From Hortaea werneckii (lineage: Eukaryota > Ascomycota > Dothideomycetes > Mycosphaerellales > Teratosphaeriaceae): DNA of 64,000 bases. A program made the translations under genes and the position numbers. The stretch is from the NCBI GenBank assembly GCA_037044905.1, contig JBAOKB010000093.1, positions 248,001-312,000 on the forward strand, given 5' to 3'. This document shows, one piece after another, positions 11,601-23,835 of the stretch. A model generated the notes under the pieces. That model had not been told where the DNA came from and made no database searches. It was given only the letters and a program-made list of their open reading frames with translations. Every line of letters starts with the position of its first letter. Position 1 is the stretch's first letter.

Positions 11601-13378
11601 GCATTACGTATCTTCGATGGGTTGGTAGTAGACGCGCTATCTTTGTTGTCCTGGCGCTGGTTGATGGAGAAGGTGAAGATCTCTCCTCGGCTGGACAGGG
11701 CGCAGACAGTGTCGCCGCCACTGGTGAGCTTCACTATGCGGTTCGGCGCGCTATCATAGGAGGTGACCAAGAAGCTCTGCTTAAGGAAGTAGTTTGAAAA
11801 CCCTTCAAGGGTGAAAGACACCTTGGCATAGCCGTAATTGGCAAAGACCCAGACCTCATGGTTTTCCAGTAAGCACACTGTCGCCTTGTCGATAGCAGTG
11901 ACAGCTTGTATTGGGGACGCGAAAAGAGATGCAGCAACCTTTCGAGGCGTATCCTGCACCTCCAAGGAACGAGCGTCCGAATCCATGATACCAAGCTGGC
12001 CCTCATTCTTGCCAAAAGTGTAGAGCGAGGTAGCTGTGAAAGCAACCGAGTGAATGCGTGAAGCAGCGATGCCTAAAACCGTCTCGCGCTTCAAGACGCC
12101 GAAGAGCTGTCTCGGTATCACACTCATGGGCTCTTTGTCGGCGGTTGTTTTTGGCAAGCTATATCCGAGCTGACCATATGCATTGCTTCCCCAACTGTAG
12201 ATTTCGCCCTCGTCAGAGAGAGCAAGCGTATGATTCTGGCCAAGAGCAACTGTAGCGACACGTTTGCCACTCAGCGCTCCGCCTTCAATGCAGGCGAAGT
12301 TGAATCGAGCTTGTTCATCGCCAGCACCAAGACGCCCGCTCTGCCCATGTCCGCACATATACAGATTGGATTCAGGGTCGGTGGTGAGGACCGCAGTGGA
12401 AAGCTTGGACATGTGCACGTCCTGAACAATCAATGGTTTGCTTCGCACCAGGTATGGCAGATCGTCAATCCAACCTCCTGCTTGCGCCGGCGGCTTTGGG
12501 ATATACGAGGGGTCATGTGCTGACCACTTCTTGTCGTGCTCCTCAACGTACTCCCGATAGAAGCGACGAATAAGGTGCTCAGGACGCCTCAGGTTAATGC
12601 GTTCTGGGTACTGGCGATTATCCTGGTCTCCGAAACCAAGCGTCACGTTCTGGTTGCTGCCGAAAGTATAGAGTTGATCACCGTCAACGTTGAGGTAGGA
12701 GATGCTGCGATATTCATGACGTTCTTCTCCGTCGCCCACCATCAGAGGCCGGTCCTCATCGCTGCCCTGAGACCCAGATCGTGGCCGGCCTTCCATCTCC
12801 GGTCGCAGCGTTCGGTCCTTGATTGTCGCAGCATACAAGTCCAACGGTCCATTGCCTTCTTTATCCTTTACTTTCACAAGCCCAATTGTTTGCTGAATCT
12901 GACCTGTCGTCTTTCCCAACGCATCTGCGGTATCGCGCTCAAGCATGAGACGAGCAACGCTGACATTTCCAAAATAGAAGGCGCGATGCAGCGCTGTCCA
13001 CCCGTTCTCGGCATCCTGAACATACAGATCGATCAAAGGGTGATCGATCAGCGCAATCGCAAACTCCGCGGCACTTTCAGCTGTCGAGGAGACGGCATGG
13101 TGCAGCAGAGTAAGGCCCGTCGAATCTCGCCAGTTGATATCCGCCTTCGTCAAATTTACCCCCGACCCTCCCCCGTTCGGGGTACCCGCAGCATTCTTGC
13201 CCTTCCTAGAAGAGAGCAGCGGCGAGCTTCCAAAGCCACCTGGGCTCCCCGTTATCGCACCGGTATGGCCGCCACCTCTTCCCATATACGATCTCGCCCC
13301 GTACACCGAGGCCGCCAGGTATTGCCGAAAGGTATCGACGTCATCCTCATAGAAGGCCTTCCACAGATAGCTGCTCAT
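8649..13378 (-). CDS. Ankyrin/RCC1/double-BTB protein, IBtk-like CUL3 adaptor
   Basis: A protein of about 1576 residues, intron-free in this reading. The order is ankyrin repeats (TGLTLLHHAV, NGWTALHRAFYFGN; about residues 70-150), RCC1 repeats (QLYTFGSNQNVTLGFGD, GEIYSWGSNAYGQLGYS; about 230-620), a first BTB/POZ (AFIPVHRFMLTARS), a second, better conserved BTB (VRVHSALVCTRCPFFEGLF), then a long Pro/Ser tail ending in a helical, basic segment (LQDIQAEQEFQEWWEKE). This order is that of metazoan inhibitor of Bruton kinase and of S. pombe Btb3-type proteins, which serve as substrate adaptors of cullin-3 ligases. I start at the ATG 13376-13378 (MSSYLWKAFYEDD), since codons further 5' lack an ATG. 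The frame breaks once at the CC doublet 8888-8889. One extra base joins ...EELAKR to ELKAAVAKRD and the final stop at 8649-8651. Confidence 0.85.
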
Positions 13379-14296
13379 ATGACCAAGAAGGGGTGGGAAC
13401 ACCAAGGAGCGCAATCCCTTGGTGCTTCGACAAGTGCGCCTCGCTGTGACGTCCGGTGCGTCACGGCGTATTTAAAGGCGCTTTTGGCGAAGCTTTGGGA
13501 ATGCCGCTACAGGCGATGAAGAGACGGAAGCGCTTTGCTGAGATCCGAAAGGCGTACCAAGCAGGTGAAGCGATGTCGAGAGCTGATTGAATGTGGGTGG
13601 ACGTTGGGCGAGAACGAAACAGCTGTTCGCGACCTTTGCGATTCGCTTGGCCTCGGCGGAACGAAATCGGGTGGCGTTGTAGGCTTCTTTGTCGGGATGG
13701 GAGAACGCGTAGCTCTATGACTCACGGTGCGTCTTGACGCGACTTTGACAGTTGGAGTGAGTAAATGTAAAGGATGAGTGATGATGAGTCCAAATCGCAT
13801 CAAGCGGGAACGTTCATAGGATGGTGGGCATATCTAAGTGGGATGGACGATGACGGAAGGAGCTTCCTCGGTCGATCGCGCTCATGCGGCTCACGGATCA
13901 AAGTGCGCACCGTCGCCACCAATCATTAGGAACATGTGGTACGAGCTTTCGACTGCAGACTTCATCGCTCGCATTAGCATATAGGACCTGCATGAGCCAA
14001 TCAATTAGCACGTGGGCTGTATAGAATACTGTATTCAGTGTCCAACGACAGGACTGATAGCCATAAGGCAAGGTAATCCCTTTCAAGGTTCTGTGAGGAG
14101 GGGTTTCACTTTCTAGTACCGGGATAGACATCCAGATCCGTAGTATATCCCAGCACGTCATTGGAAGGCTTCAACACACTGGCAACCGTGCTGTGATGTT
14201 GAAACGGAATGAGGAATATTGAAATGAAGCACGCTCTGCCATCTCCGGAGGAGCAATTTGAAAGCTATCTAACTACAGGCCCACCCCCTTGCATAT
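13379..14296. other. Intergenic with IBtk-like promoter
   Basis: 918 bp between the IBtk-like start and the ATG13 stop, holding the promoter of the former. Open frames on both strands at 13507-13803 have no family features. No repeat or RNA recognised. Confidence 0.45.
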
Positions 14297-17202
14297 CTAC
14301 ATCTCTTCCGCAGGGAAGAAACAGGGCTCCTCCGGCTCCTCCTCTTCCTGCTGCTGCTGTTGTTGCTGCTGCGCCTGTGCGCCTTCCTCCTCCGGCCTAG
14401 CGCCGATGCTCTGCGTCGACAGACGCGAGCGAACGTGCGGCGCGTAGGCCATTCCACCGCGCGACCCAGGCGAACTGCTGGTGGAGAGGCCGGGAACATT
14501 GCTCAGGCGGCGCGACGGTGGCGTCCCCGACCACGTCACCGAGCTTGCCATGTCGTCGGCAAGCGTCGCGCTGCCCTCGCGCATGTTCCGGTACCTCCCC
14601 AAGTCCACCTGGTGCGCGGTGGTGGCTGGGCGGCGCAGCGCGTGGCTTGTCACCTCCGGGCTGGAGAGGAGGGAGATGTAGGATTGTATGTCGGTGGAGT
14701 CGTCCGTGTTCTCACCGCTCTTGACGGTGGACTCGCGAGCGTCTGACCCAGAGCCATCGCCGCTCTCACCAGAACGGCCACCAGAGTTGATGGAGCCCGG
14801 GCGACGGGGGCGGTTGGAGAAGGCCGACGTGAAGCGGGAAGCTGGAGCGGGCCTGGGAGAAGAAGAGGCGGAAGAAGCGATAGCTGTTTCACCAGCCGGA
14901 GGAACGCGTGCCGCCTGCTGCGGCAGTGTGTTGAGTGATACTCGTCGGCTAGAACCTGAAGACCGACGATTTGGACGTCCTATGTCACGAGTTGAGGTCT
15001 CCTCTTGGTCTAGTCTGCGCTGGAAGCTGCCAGGGGTCAGACCGGGACTGTAAGTAGCATCGTCCGATTTCGGGTCATAAGCATGGCGGTCGACCTGATT
15101 GGGGTAGTCGCCGCTGTGAAGAAGGTGCTGGTAAGCATCATTCGTAGCTGGTCGGCGAGAGACTGGTGCCGAGTGCGCGACTTGCTGTGGCTGACTGAAT
15201 AAGGGGGATGTGCCAAGCGAGCCAGCCTTGAAGACGTTAGGAGGCGGCATCGTGCTCTTGCAGTGCTCCTTGGCGCGCTGACGATACTCGTCTTCCTTCA
15301 GTTTTGGTGCTCCCTCCATGTCGGAGGCTCCCCGTCTTCGCTAGATGTGTCGGATACATTTTGTTGGTGTTGCAAGCAGATAGTGGTGATTCTCTCCTGC
15401 CTGTTGCATCTTTGGTTAGTAAGGGGCGTGCATCATCACGAGGCCAGGTTATGGAACTTACCCGTCGCGTGGAAGGTGCCTAGGCTTCCATAAGCCCCTA
15501 GCAACGCCCTTGGCTGTCTCGCCGTCGTGTTTTTCGAAGTCATGAGTCGTGATGATAATGATGATGATGCCTCTGAGCTGCCGTAATGCGTCTTGGGCCG
15601 AGCCTCAGATGGAGGTGTCGCCCTCTGTGTGCGTGTTTGTGGGAGTGATCTTCCGGTGCCGAGTGCCGGCAATCCCTCGTCGAGACCTAGAAAGCGAGAG
15701 GAAAGAAGTGCCTCAGAATCAACTGCAGCAAAGTCTTGATTCCTTCGATAAGTAACACCAATGCGAAGTAGACCGCTAGGACAGCGAAGAGGTGGAAAAG
15801 AATGCTCGGATGTGGTTCGATTTTGACTTTCGGTGTTTGTTGTCGTGTCTGAGAAGCTGGAAGTGGATGAGTCTGCATCAGAGGGACACAGCGGCGTGGC
15901 AAGCAAGTCCTTCTGTCCGTGCGGCAGGTCCCGGCCTTGCTTGATTCGACATTTGAGCTTCAGACCATGGCTGTTCCCCGGTTGACGGCCAACACGTCGA
16001 TAGAGCTTCCAGGCTGGCGTGAAGCGCAGATACGTATGCAGCGACCGGAACAGTACGACGCCTTTCTTGTACACATTCGGCAGCTGTTCATTCAGCTGTC
16101 CAGGGGTGAGCCCATCGGCACCACCAAGCTCAATAGTCCAGCGCTCAAGGACTACCTCACACTGCTTCCGCCCATTTCTGGTTGGCGGACGAGGGCTAGA
16201 CTCGGTGGAGGCAGCAAGAGCATCAGAGACATCCCATCGTTTACCATCGTCGTCCGTGATAACCAACGCCTGATTCTCACGAAGATTGGCAGTGTCGATA
16301 TACACCTCTACAACCAAAGGCGGCGGCTTGTTGTCGGACACATCTGGCCGCTTCCATTCTCGGAGGTCCTCGAGCAGTACATCGGTGTCATCGACGACTA
16401 TGTTGAACTTCAGGACGACAGGTCAGCCATACATATCCCAAACACCGCTGGTGGCAGCGCCATAGCAAGAGCATAATGCAAAGAAAGAGTCGTAGCAAAC
16501 CCATGAAGCAAACATCTCCGTGAGGTGGCAGGGGCCAATTTCAACATCCATCTTCATGTCAATATCTCCATCTTCGATTCTTCAAACAACCGTCCGAGAA
16601 TAGGGGGAAGGGGGTCTCAACTCAGCCAACGAGTCTGGCAGCCACCAGCATTTCAATACTCACCCCAAATCCGAGCAAATGAGCAATAAAGAGTATAAAA
16701 AGCATTCTTGTCTTGCTCCGCTTCGAAATTAAAAAAAAGAAGGAAAAAAAAGAGAGCCGAGAGACTTACCCATCGATCTTGCCTAATCTCTCCGGCTTTC
16801 GTCAAAGAGGGTGGCATATTCATCCTCGCGGCGCAGATCATCAACGCTGCTTTTGTATGGAAGTGCTAGGACGACGAGTCAGCATTTCGGTTGACAGTCA
16901 CCACTCTGCTCTGACCGTTCCAGGCTCTCCTCTCCACCTACCTGTATAATCTGGTTGAGCTTGTTCAGCTCCTTATCTTGTCCGCTACCTGCAGGACCAG
17001 CAGATGGTCCTGCACCCTGGCCTTTCTGGCCACCATAGCTGGCATCGGTGCCTGCACCTCTTTCTGTATACGACGCCAGGTCGACGCTTGATCTGGTTCT
17101 CTGCGGCGGCGGTTCTCTACGGTTGTTGGTCCGCTCTGGGTTCGTGGAAGGATTACTGGCAGCTGAAGAGCTCCGTGGAGCTGAACGGATGTGCTGATGC
17201 AT
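14297..17202 (-). CDS. ATG13: Autophagy protein Atg13
   Basis: Atg13 is the regulatory subunit of the Atg1 kinase complex and a TORC1 substrate that starts autophagy. Four exons: 16942-17202, 16770-16865, 15462-16407 and 14297-15400, with introns of 76, 362 and 61 nt. The joins keep frame through LNQIIQ/HFHTKAA, IRQDRW/FNIVVDD and SLGTFHAT/G. HORMA-domain signatures are clear: PPPLVVEVYIDTANL, VVLERWTIELGG, LFRSLHTYLRFTPAWKLYRR, SEALLSSRFLGLDE. The disordered C-terminal half carries FKAGSLGTSP and SVTWSGTPPSRRLSNVP blocks typical of the family. The total is about 802 residues. Exon 4 needs one extra base at 15374-15375 and one at 15302-15305 (homopolymers) to stay open. With both added, all exon phases agree exactly. 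A Gln/Glu run lies near the C-terminus. The 362-nt second intron is unusually long for this window. Confidence 0.9.
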
Positions 17203-20200
17203 GTTCTTCTGGTCCAAATTGCACGAAAATTCGTAAAGTTCGGGGCAAGCAAGCTCGGCGTTTCCAGTGTTTCGAAGTCTATTACGCACCTCCAAGAAGC
17301 AGGTGGTGGTGATCTGAGTACTACGACAGGAAAGCGGTCACGGGCGTAAAGCGACATAAGCTGGGCTCCATGATCAGGGCTCGAAGCCGGGGCTGTATAC
17401 TGCAGGTGCAAGTTGTCTCAGGATGAGTCCGAAAGACTGGGCTGTGCTCTTGTGTCAATACTCCAGCTGACTGGCCCTTAAACTAGAGGGTCCATGCCGT
17501 ATGTTTCCCCAGGCAGAGATGCAGTGGTGTTGGTTGAGCGGGCAATCGCCGGATGTGTCGTGCAGCTGTAGGTGAAGCTCCGATAAGCCTCGCTCCACGA
17601 CTTTGCCCGAAACTGGGACGAGGCCTTCGCGAAGGTACCGATGTCAAAGCCTCTCGTCTGTAAGGACTCAGCCACCTGTCTGAGATGATTATCCGTGGGG
17701 ACCTCCAGCCGTGTGGCAGCTGGCCGTCAGGATCACGAGTCCTATGACTCGAGCGATAGAGTGATGGAGCTACGTCGGACCCTCTTCGTCTGAGCCCGGA
17801 GCAAGTGGCCGCTAGCCGCTATCATGAAAGCAGGTGGTATCGCGAGAACGCCGCTACCCAAACGCTGATGCTCAAAACACAAATGGCAGAAGGAGCAAGG
17901 CAGTTAGGAGGAGAGGAGGAAGGGAAGGCCCATGGAAGGGCAACCCGAATGTGTTGTTCGATGCACGTCCTGCTCTTTGACCATCATCAATGCACGGACT
18001 TGAAGCTTTCCCTTTGCGGAGCAGGCGGAGCTGTTGTCGATCGGAAGGCTGCCGCCCCAGCGCTAGGCGATCGATTGTCTGCCCTTTTCCACCGCTGGCG
18101 ACTGTCATCTTTGCCCGCGCGGTCTACCAGTATAGAGACATGGTCATCCGTTGCTAGAGAGCGAGCGGTAGTTGTGCTGATGGGCAGAACCATCGACAAT
18201 GCTGATTCGTAAGGGCTCTGGCCACGAGAAAGGGCGGAGCATCCGAGCCTGGAATGAGCCGCTTTTGCGGAGGCGGACGTGTCACGCAGACGAGCAGCCA
18301 GCATGCTGCAGGCAGTAGTCTACCGTATCTCGCATACGGCTTGCAATTACTGGTAACCTCCAGGTTGCAAGCCTCAGATAAATGCACAAGTCGTGTGAAG
18401 GTTGCTCGTCTGTCGGCTGCTCGCCCGGATCGACAGCACATCAATCTTTCACCGCATGCACCCTGGCTTCAATAGGGCTCGGCAAAAGCGAGAGGCTGAG
18501 AAGATCATCCATCAGCGTTGACCTGAGGTGTCTAGCGACTTGCCACGGCCGTTCCCTGGCCTGACGCGTTCCAGCGCTCTTTCCAGCGAGACCATCAGTG
18601 TTTCTTGCACGCCATACCCATGTTGAATGACGTTGTGAACACACGCGTCTAAATTCGGGGGCAAGAACGCGTCAATCAAATGTAGATGTACGAAGGGTGT
18701 CGGGCGATGAAAAGGCCTTGACTATTTCGCGAAAGCCACAGGAGAAGGCAGAGCATTAAGCCTACCTTCTAGGTATCCGACAGGCTTATTACAGAAATGC
18801 AAGGATAACCACACATGCTTTGTTAGGCCTTGTCTGTCTGCGGACTGAACTTCGCCTCAATGTGCGATAATCCTCGGCCTTGAGCATGCTCTCCAAGGTT
18901 ATTACCATGTAGATCGCGTCACGGACTTCCAGCTTGTACCAGGCTGGAAACAGTACTGAATCGAGTGGAAAGATCTTGGGATCACTATAGGCAACCAATA
19001 TCGCCAACATGTCATTTCCACAGTTTGTCGCAATGCTTATGTGCACAAACGATACGATGCGGAGTGATGTGGGCCCGCAAATTGCTACATAATAATTGCA
19101 GAAATTGGGACTGTCATAAATCATGAGAAAAGAGATCGGATGAGTTCGAATACTCAAGCTACCTAGGCAGGGTGGTTGTTGCACCTAAATGCAGCCGGTT
19201 CAGGAGCAGGCTTCCTCGCAATTGCTCGGGGGATTGGGGCTGGAAGTCCATCGATTTCTTGGCATAAAAAGGATAACTCCTATGTGGCTTATCTAACTCA
19301 ACGTTGGAAGCCACACTCCATGACGATAGAAGCGAACCCCTAAGATATTTTTACCGCCTTTGCGCGTGAAATGTCTCCAGGTGCAGCGCCACGAGGAGTT
19401 GAGGCTTACAATCCCGGCACTTGCGACGCCTTCCGCAATCTTTGCTGATCCTGAAAGACCGGCATCCTGGTTTCAGTCTGCACAATCTCGCGTACCATGT
19501 GCGCGGACCGGCAGGCGTGAAATGAATAGCAGGCTATTTGTGCAGCAGTGCGGCGGCTCAGTTGATCGCCGTTCACCGCGTAACAGGGAGTGAAGCTTAT
19601 GACAGCCACGATGCCGGCAGTGGCGTTTTGTAGATATCATTCAATCTACCCGATGGCCCACGTTCAAGATGCAAATGACGGGGGACATACAGTCCTGGTG
19701 GATGTTGTCACAGGATACATGTGATCCTCGTTGAAGCTCAGCAAAGAACCTGGTCGTGTCCCAAGCTGATGTTCGAGCCGAGCATTTTGATATACTCGTC
19801 CGCACGAAGTCAAGGACGAACGCTTTGAAGAAAGGGGGGACGAGCGGATCGTGCTGTCTCGCATGGACCTCCATATGTATTATGCCTTGGAGAGGCCATT
19901 CCTACAAAAGGGCGACGGCCCCGTTAACCCCATGGAGAGGGCTTGTTACCTGCAATAGTCCTGCCATTGCGGACTTCTCCACTGGTCGCTCTTGCCTTTG
20001 CCCACCTGTCTGAGGGCTCCTTCCTTCTTCGACAACAAGACCTGCCGAGCTGTCGTGTCCGCGTGGTCTTTTCAATTTTCTGGACACCTGATCACCTTCA
20101 CTTTTCTTCCAACCTCCTACCAAAACTCGAACCCTCTGAAGGACAGCCTATTGCTTCTACAAGCAAGCCACACTCTCTTTTGATCACTACTTCAACCTTT

Positions 20201-20233
20201 CCACTTTCATCCACCCCTTGAGCAAACGACGCC
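17203..20233. other. Gene-poor 3.0-kb stretch
   Basis: Between divergent ATG13 and SDR1. At 17478-17750 (minus) there is an exon-like open segment preceded by CTGACGGCCAG, which resembles a branch site plus acceptor, but no partner exons were found. At 18789-19184 (minus) a 131-codon frame has no family features. The last 250 bp is pyrimidine-rich and is probably the SDR1 promoter and leader. Confidence 0.35.
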
Positions 20234-21389
20234 ATGCTCGCTCGCACCATCTTCAAAGCTGCTGGCACGCGTGGCGCCTTCCGCGCTGCTGCTGTTGCGG
20301 CACCCATCCAGCTACGCGCCACGTTCAAGTCTGGTCCTCGTATCACCGACCCAGAGATCCCGGTCGTTCACTATGAGGATGGCCGCCGCGTCGAAGAGAG
20401 CATCGAGGTGCCCGTCGGCCAGTCTGGTCCCGTCACGCCTCCTGGCGCTGACGAAGTGACCGTTGCTCAACCATTCAACTCTGACCTGCCTCGCCACCTC
20501 ACTCCGACGCTGGCCAAGGTCACGCTTGCAGGGCAAGGTTGCAGTCGTCACAGGGTATGCATCATCAAGACAAAACGAAGGCTGCAAAGTAACTGACGTT
20601 CATCAGTGGTGGCCGCGGCCTCGGCCTGAACATGGCCCAGGCATTTGCTGAGGCTGGCTGTCGCGGCATCGCCATCATGGATGTGAAGCAAGATCTCGGT
20701 GAGAAAACAGCACGCGAGCTTAGTGAGCAGACTGGCGTGGACGCCCGCTTCTACCGCGTGAACGTCCGCGACGGTCAGGTTATGAACCAGATCGTCCAGG
20801 ACGTCTCCGACCATTACGGTGCAATTGACATCCTCGTCAACGCTGCTGGCATCGCCGAGTAAGTTTACACAAAGAATGGCAATCTCAACTCCTGCTGACT
20901 CGATCGATGTAGCTCCAACATGCCGGCGGAGACATACGACCACAAGAAGTTCCGTGACCTCATCGACATCAATGTCACCGGCTCCTTCCTGGTCGCGCAG
21001 GCCGTCGGCAACCAGATGATCAAGATCGGAAACGGCGGCAGTATCATCAACATCGCCTCCATGTCCGGGTCGATCGTCAACTACCCGCAGGAGCAGTCAT
21101 GCTACAACGCTTCCAAGGCCGCCGTGGTCCAGCTCTCGAGGTCGCTCGCCGCTGAGTGGGCTCGCTTCGGCATTCGCGTCAATGCGATTAGCCCGGGGTA
21201 CATGGACACTGCTCTGAACCGTGTACCGGCCCTTGATGCCCAGAAGAAGATCTGGGTTGAAGCCACGCCCAGAAGAGGCTCGGTGCTGTGGATGATCTAA
21301 ATGGCCTTTGCGTCTATCTAGCGAGTGGTGCGTCTCGCTTCATGACGGGCACGAATTGTATCATTGACGGGGGTTACACGTGCCTGTAG
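20234..21389 (+). CDS. Short-chain dehydrogenase/reductase with mitochondrial-type presequence
   Basis: Three exons (20234-20554, 20607-20858, 20913-21389) with introns of 52 and 54 nt encode about 349 residues. The first 30 residues (MLARTIFKAAGTRGAFRAAA) are basic, hydroxylated and acid-free, like a matrix-targeting signal. After a 60-residue linker comes a classical SDR: cofactor loop TGGGRGLG, NAAG, catalytic Ser in ASMSGSI, catalytic YNASK, and PGYMD. The region VNYPQ...SLAAEWARFGIRVNAISPGYMD places it with fungal polyol/sugar dehydrogenases (sorbose reductase, arabinitol or mannitol dehydrogenase group); the substrate cannot be told. Two indels need correction: one surplus T at 20526-20527 before LQGKVAVVTG, and one missing C at 21268-21270, after which the usual tail (LGAVDDLNGLCVYLASGAS) ends at 21389. 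A cytosolic-type relative lies at 57.2 kb. Confidence 0.82.
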
Positions 21390-21828
21390 CCAAGTCTCGC
21401 CGTTCTGAGATGGCGAGGCATCTCACTGTGACCAAGTCTGGCAGAGCAGTTCGACGGGCTATACATGGGCATAGCGGTTCAGGGCATGATGGGGAGTCAT
21501 TCCAGCTTATCTCGCGGCCACGAGAATGGTATAAGGCATTCCATGGTACTATGGCTACAGATGGAGCAAGGGAACCGTGGAGAATAGGTAGTGCCCTGAA
21601 ATGCCAATCAAATTCATTCAGATTCTTCATCCTTTCACATTCCAAGGACTTTGAGAACGAATCGGAATGTGGTACGTCAACAACAGCTAACCTTGCTCAG
21701 ATCCATTATCAAAACAGTGTTCTCGACACGCCCATCGCGATCCTGCAAGAGCGCTGTAGAGTAATAGAGGAAGCGAGTCCGACGTGGGTGAACCACCGCA
21801 AGATTCCCGGTCTACTACGAGGCCTTTC
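21390..21828. other. Intergenic
   Basis: 439 bp between SDR1 and the protease, which run in the same direction. It should hold the SDR1 terminator and the protease promoter. Nothing specific recognised. Confidence 0.45.
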
Positions 21829-23302
21829 ATGGCCAAGCTGCTCCTGTACGCCGGTGCAGCGGCTGCATTGAAAGCAACCACCAATGTCCCCATTGTCGGC
21901 GATCATTTGACGGTCAGCCGCTTACCGTCTGCGTACAAACCATCAGCGCTTGCCGATCTGAAGGTCACAACCAATGTGATCCCGCTGCAGAGGAAGAACT
22001 CGTATTCGCTGAGCTCGCTGTACGTACACCAACTCCGGCGACAGGCGAGGGAGGAGAACGGGTTGCCAGTCAGTCGGGCAGTGGTATGACATGCGCTTTA
22101 TTCAAAATCTGTTGCAACGATGCTAATAACTTGCTTCCTGCAGAATGGCACAGTCCAAATGTATTCGGCGCAGGCCGGCCAAGTTTTCCTCGCGCCTGCC
22201 ACCGTGGGCGGCCAAGAGCGCCTGTTCGTCATCGACAGCGGTAGCAGTGATCCATGGATCGTCCACGAAGAATTTACCTGCCTCGACTACTTCACAGGAT
22301 TAGTGCAGGACGAATCTCTATGTTACTTTGGACTACCTTCGAAGTGAATGTTTCGGATACCTTCAATCTCCTGCCGGACCAGAATTTCAACATCAGCTAC
22401 GCTGACGGCGAATACCTCAATGGCGACATGGCCACGGAGACGTTCATTATGGGCGGCATTACCGTGCCACAGCAGACGTTTGGATTGGTGGACTACGCCG
22501 CCTGGTTCGGCGATGGCTATTCGTCTGGCCTGATCGGGTTCGCGTACCGCACGCTCACGTCCGCATACGCTGGCAACGATCCTAAGCAAGACCAGCCTGG
22601 TCGGACGCTCATGTACAACCCGCTCTTCGTCAACATGTACCTCAATGAGGGAGTGCCTCCAGTCTTCAGCATCGCCATCGACCGCGACTGGGATGCAGGC
22701 GGTGTGATGGCGCTGGGCGGTATCCCGGATATCCCGCATAGCCCGGTCTTCGTCAGCACCCCGATCATCCCCGTGGGCGTGAACCTCTCAAGCGGCGCAG
22801 CGGTCTACGAGTTCTACACCATCGTGATAGACGGCTTCGCCGTTTCCGCCGACCAGGAGGCCATCTTCAACCCGTACAACAACGACAACCCCCGGAAGAA
22901 ACCCCTCCTACGCAACCAGACCGAAGCAATCGTCGACTCCGGAACCTCGCTCCTCTACATCGACGACGACGTCGCAGAAGCGATCGCCACCCTCTTCTCA
23001 CCCCCCGCGACCTGGGACTCCGAGCACGACGTCTGGGCCGTCCAATGCGACGCCATACCCCCCATCTTCGGGGTCGGATATCAAGCAAGATCTTCTACGT
23101 CAACGGGCTCGACATGAAAGTGCAGGTGAGCGAGACCGACTGCATCAGCGGGATCCAGCCGAACTTCGGGGGCCTGACCATCCTGGGCGACGTGTGGATG
23201 AAGAATGTGATTTCCGTGTTCGATATCGGGGCGGAGCGCATGCAGTTCGCTGCGCGGCAGTATTATAATCTGACGGGAGAGGTGGTAAGGGCGAGTACCT
23301 AG
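21829..23302 (+). CDS. Secreted pepsin-family (A1) aspartic protease
   Basis: Two exons (21829-22083, 22144-23302) split by a 60-nt intron (GTATGA...CCTGCAG) encode about 471 residues. Both catalytic aspartates are present: VIDSGSSDPWI in the N-lobe and AIVDSGTSLLYID in the C-lobe, the latter followed by hydrophobic-Gly motifs (GGLTILGDVWMKNVISVFDI) at the usual place. A short hydrophobic start (MAKLLLYAGAAAALKA) may be a signal peptide, and a propeptide-like stretch follows. No C-terminal GPI signal is visible. The frame needs one G at 22330-22331 (CYFG/TTFEVNV) and one G at 23076-23077 (PIFGVG/ISSKIFY); both are GG doublets that read well as GGG. Without these the gene would be split into three pieces. 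Confidence 0.85.
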
Positions 23303-23835
23303 GATTTTTTTGCAATTTTTTTTCTGCATTTAAGTAGTTCTTTTCCGTAGCGGGTATATCAGCTTTAACAAGCCTTGGACGCCTTGATTTATTTGTTTAG
23401 TCTTTAGTCTTTCTTTAGTTTTTTATTTTTCTTTTTCTTTTTCTTTCATCATACCCTCCAGCTTTTTCCCTTATGACGATCGCCAAAGGAGACGTACGTC
23501 TGTACTCAGATCACGGCCATTGGAACTACCGTAAGCTCCGTTCACCCTCAGGTAGTATCTTGGTTGGTCCGCGTCGCTGGTGGCCAAATCGAGTAGCATG
23601 ACTTCTGGCGCGATGCCTTTATGGTTGTGGAGAGGGTGGGCCAGATCGTCTCCGACTCACACAGTCGTTCCCTCACCAAAAACGACGTAGACCTACAAAA
23701 CAAGACTCGACCCGGAATGAGAACACATGGCAAGCTAGCTGATTTTTCTAATTTTAAATAGCTAGGACACTCTACTCATAACAAAAACCCATGGCACATC
23801 AACTTCAAGGTAGAGAAAACCAAAGCTTAGGTAAT
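23303..23835. other. Intergenic, T-rich tract between convergent genes
   Basis: 533 bp between the 3' ends of the protease and BiP. A strongly T-rich tract at about 23395-23450 (repeats of CTTTTT and TTTCTTT) probably serves 3'-end formation of the protease mRNA. No gene recognised. Confidence 0.45.

Noticed and set aside
19128..19165. T-arm-like GAGTTCGAATACTC
   Set aside because: No acceptor stem, D-arm or anticodon arm can be folded around it, so not a tRNA.
18789..19184. 131-codon minus-strand frame
   Set aside because: No signal, domain or splice pattern; length is within chance for this composition.
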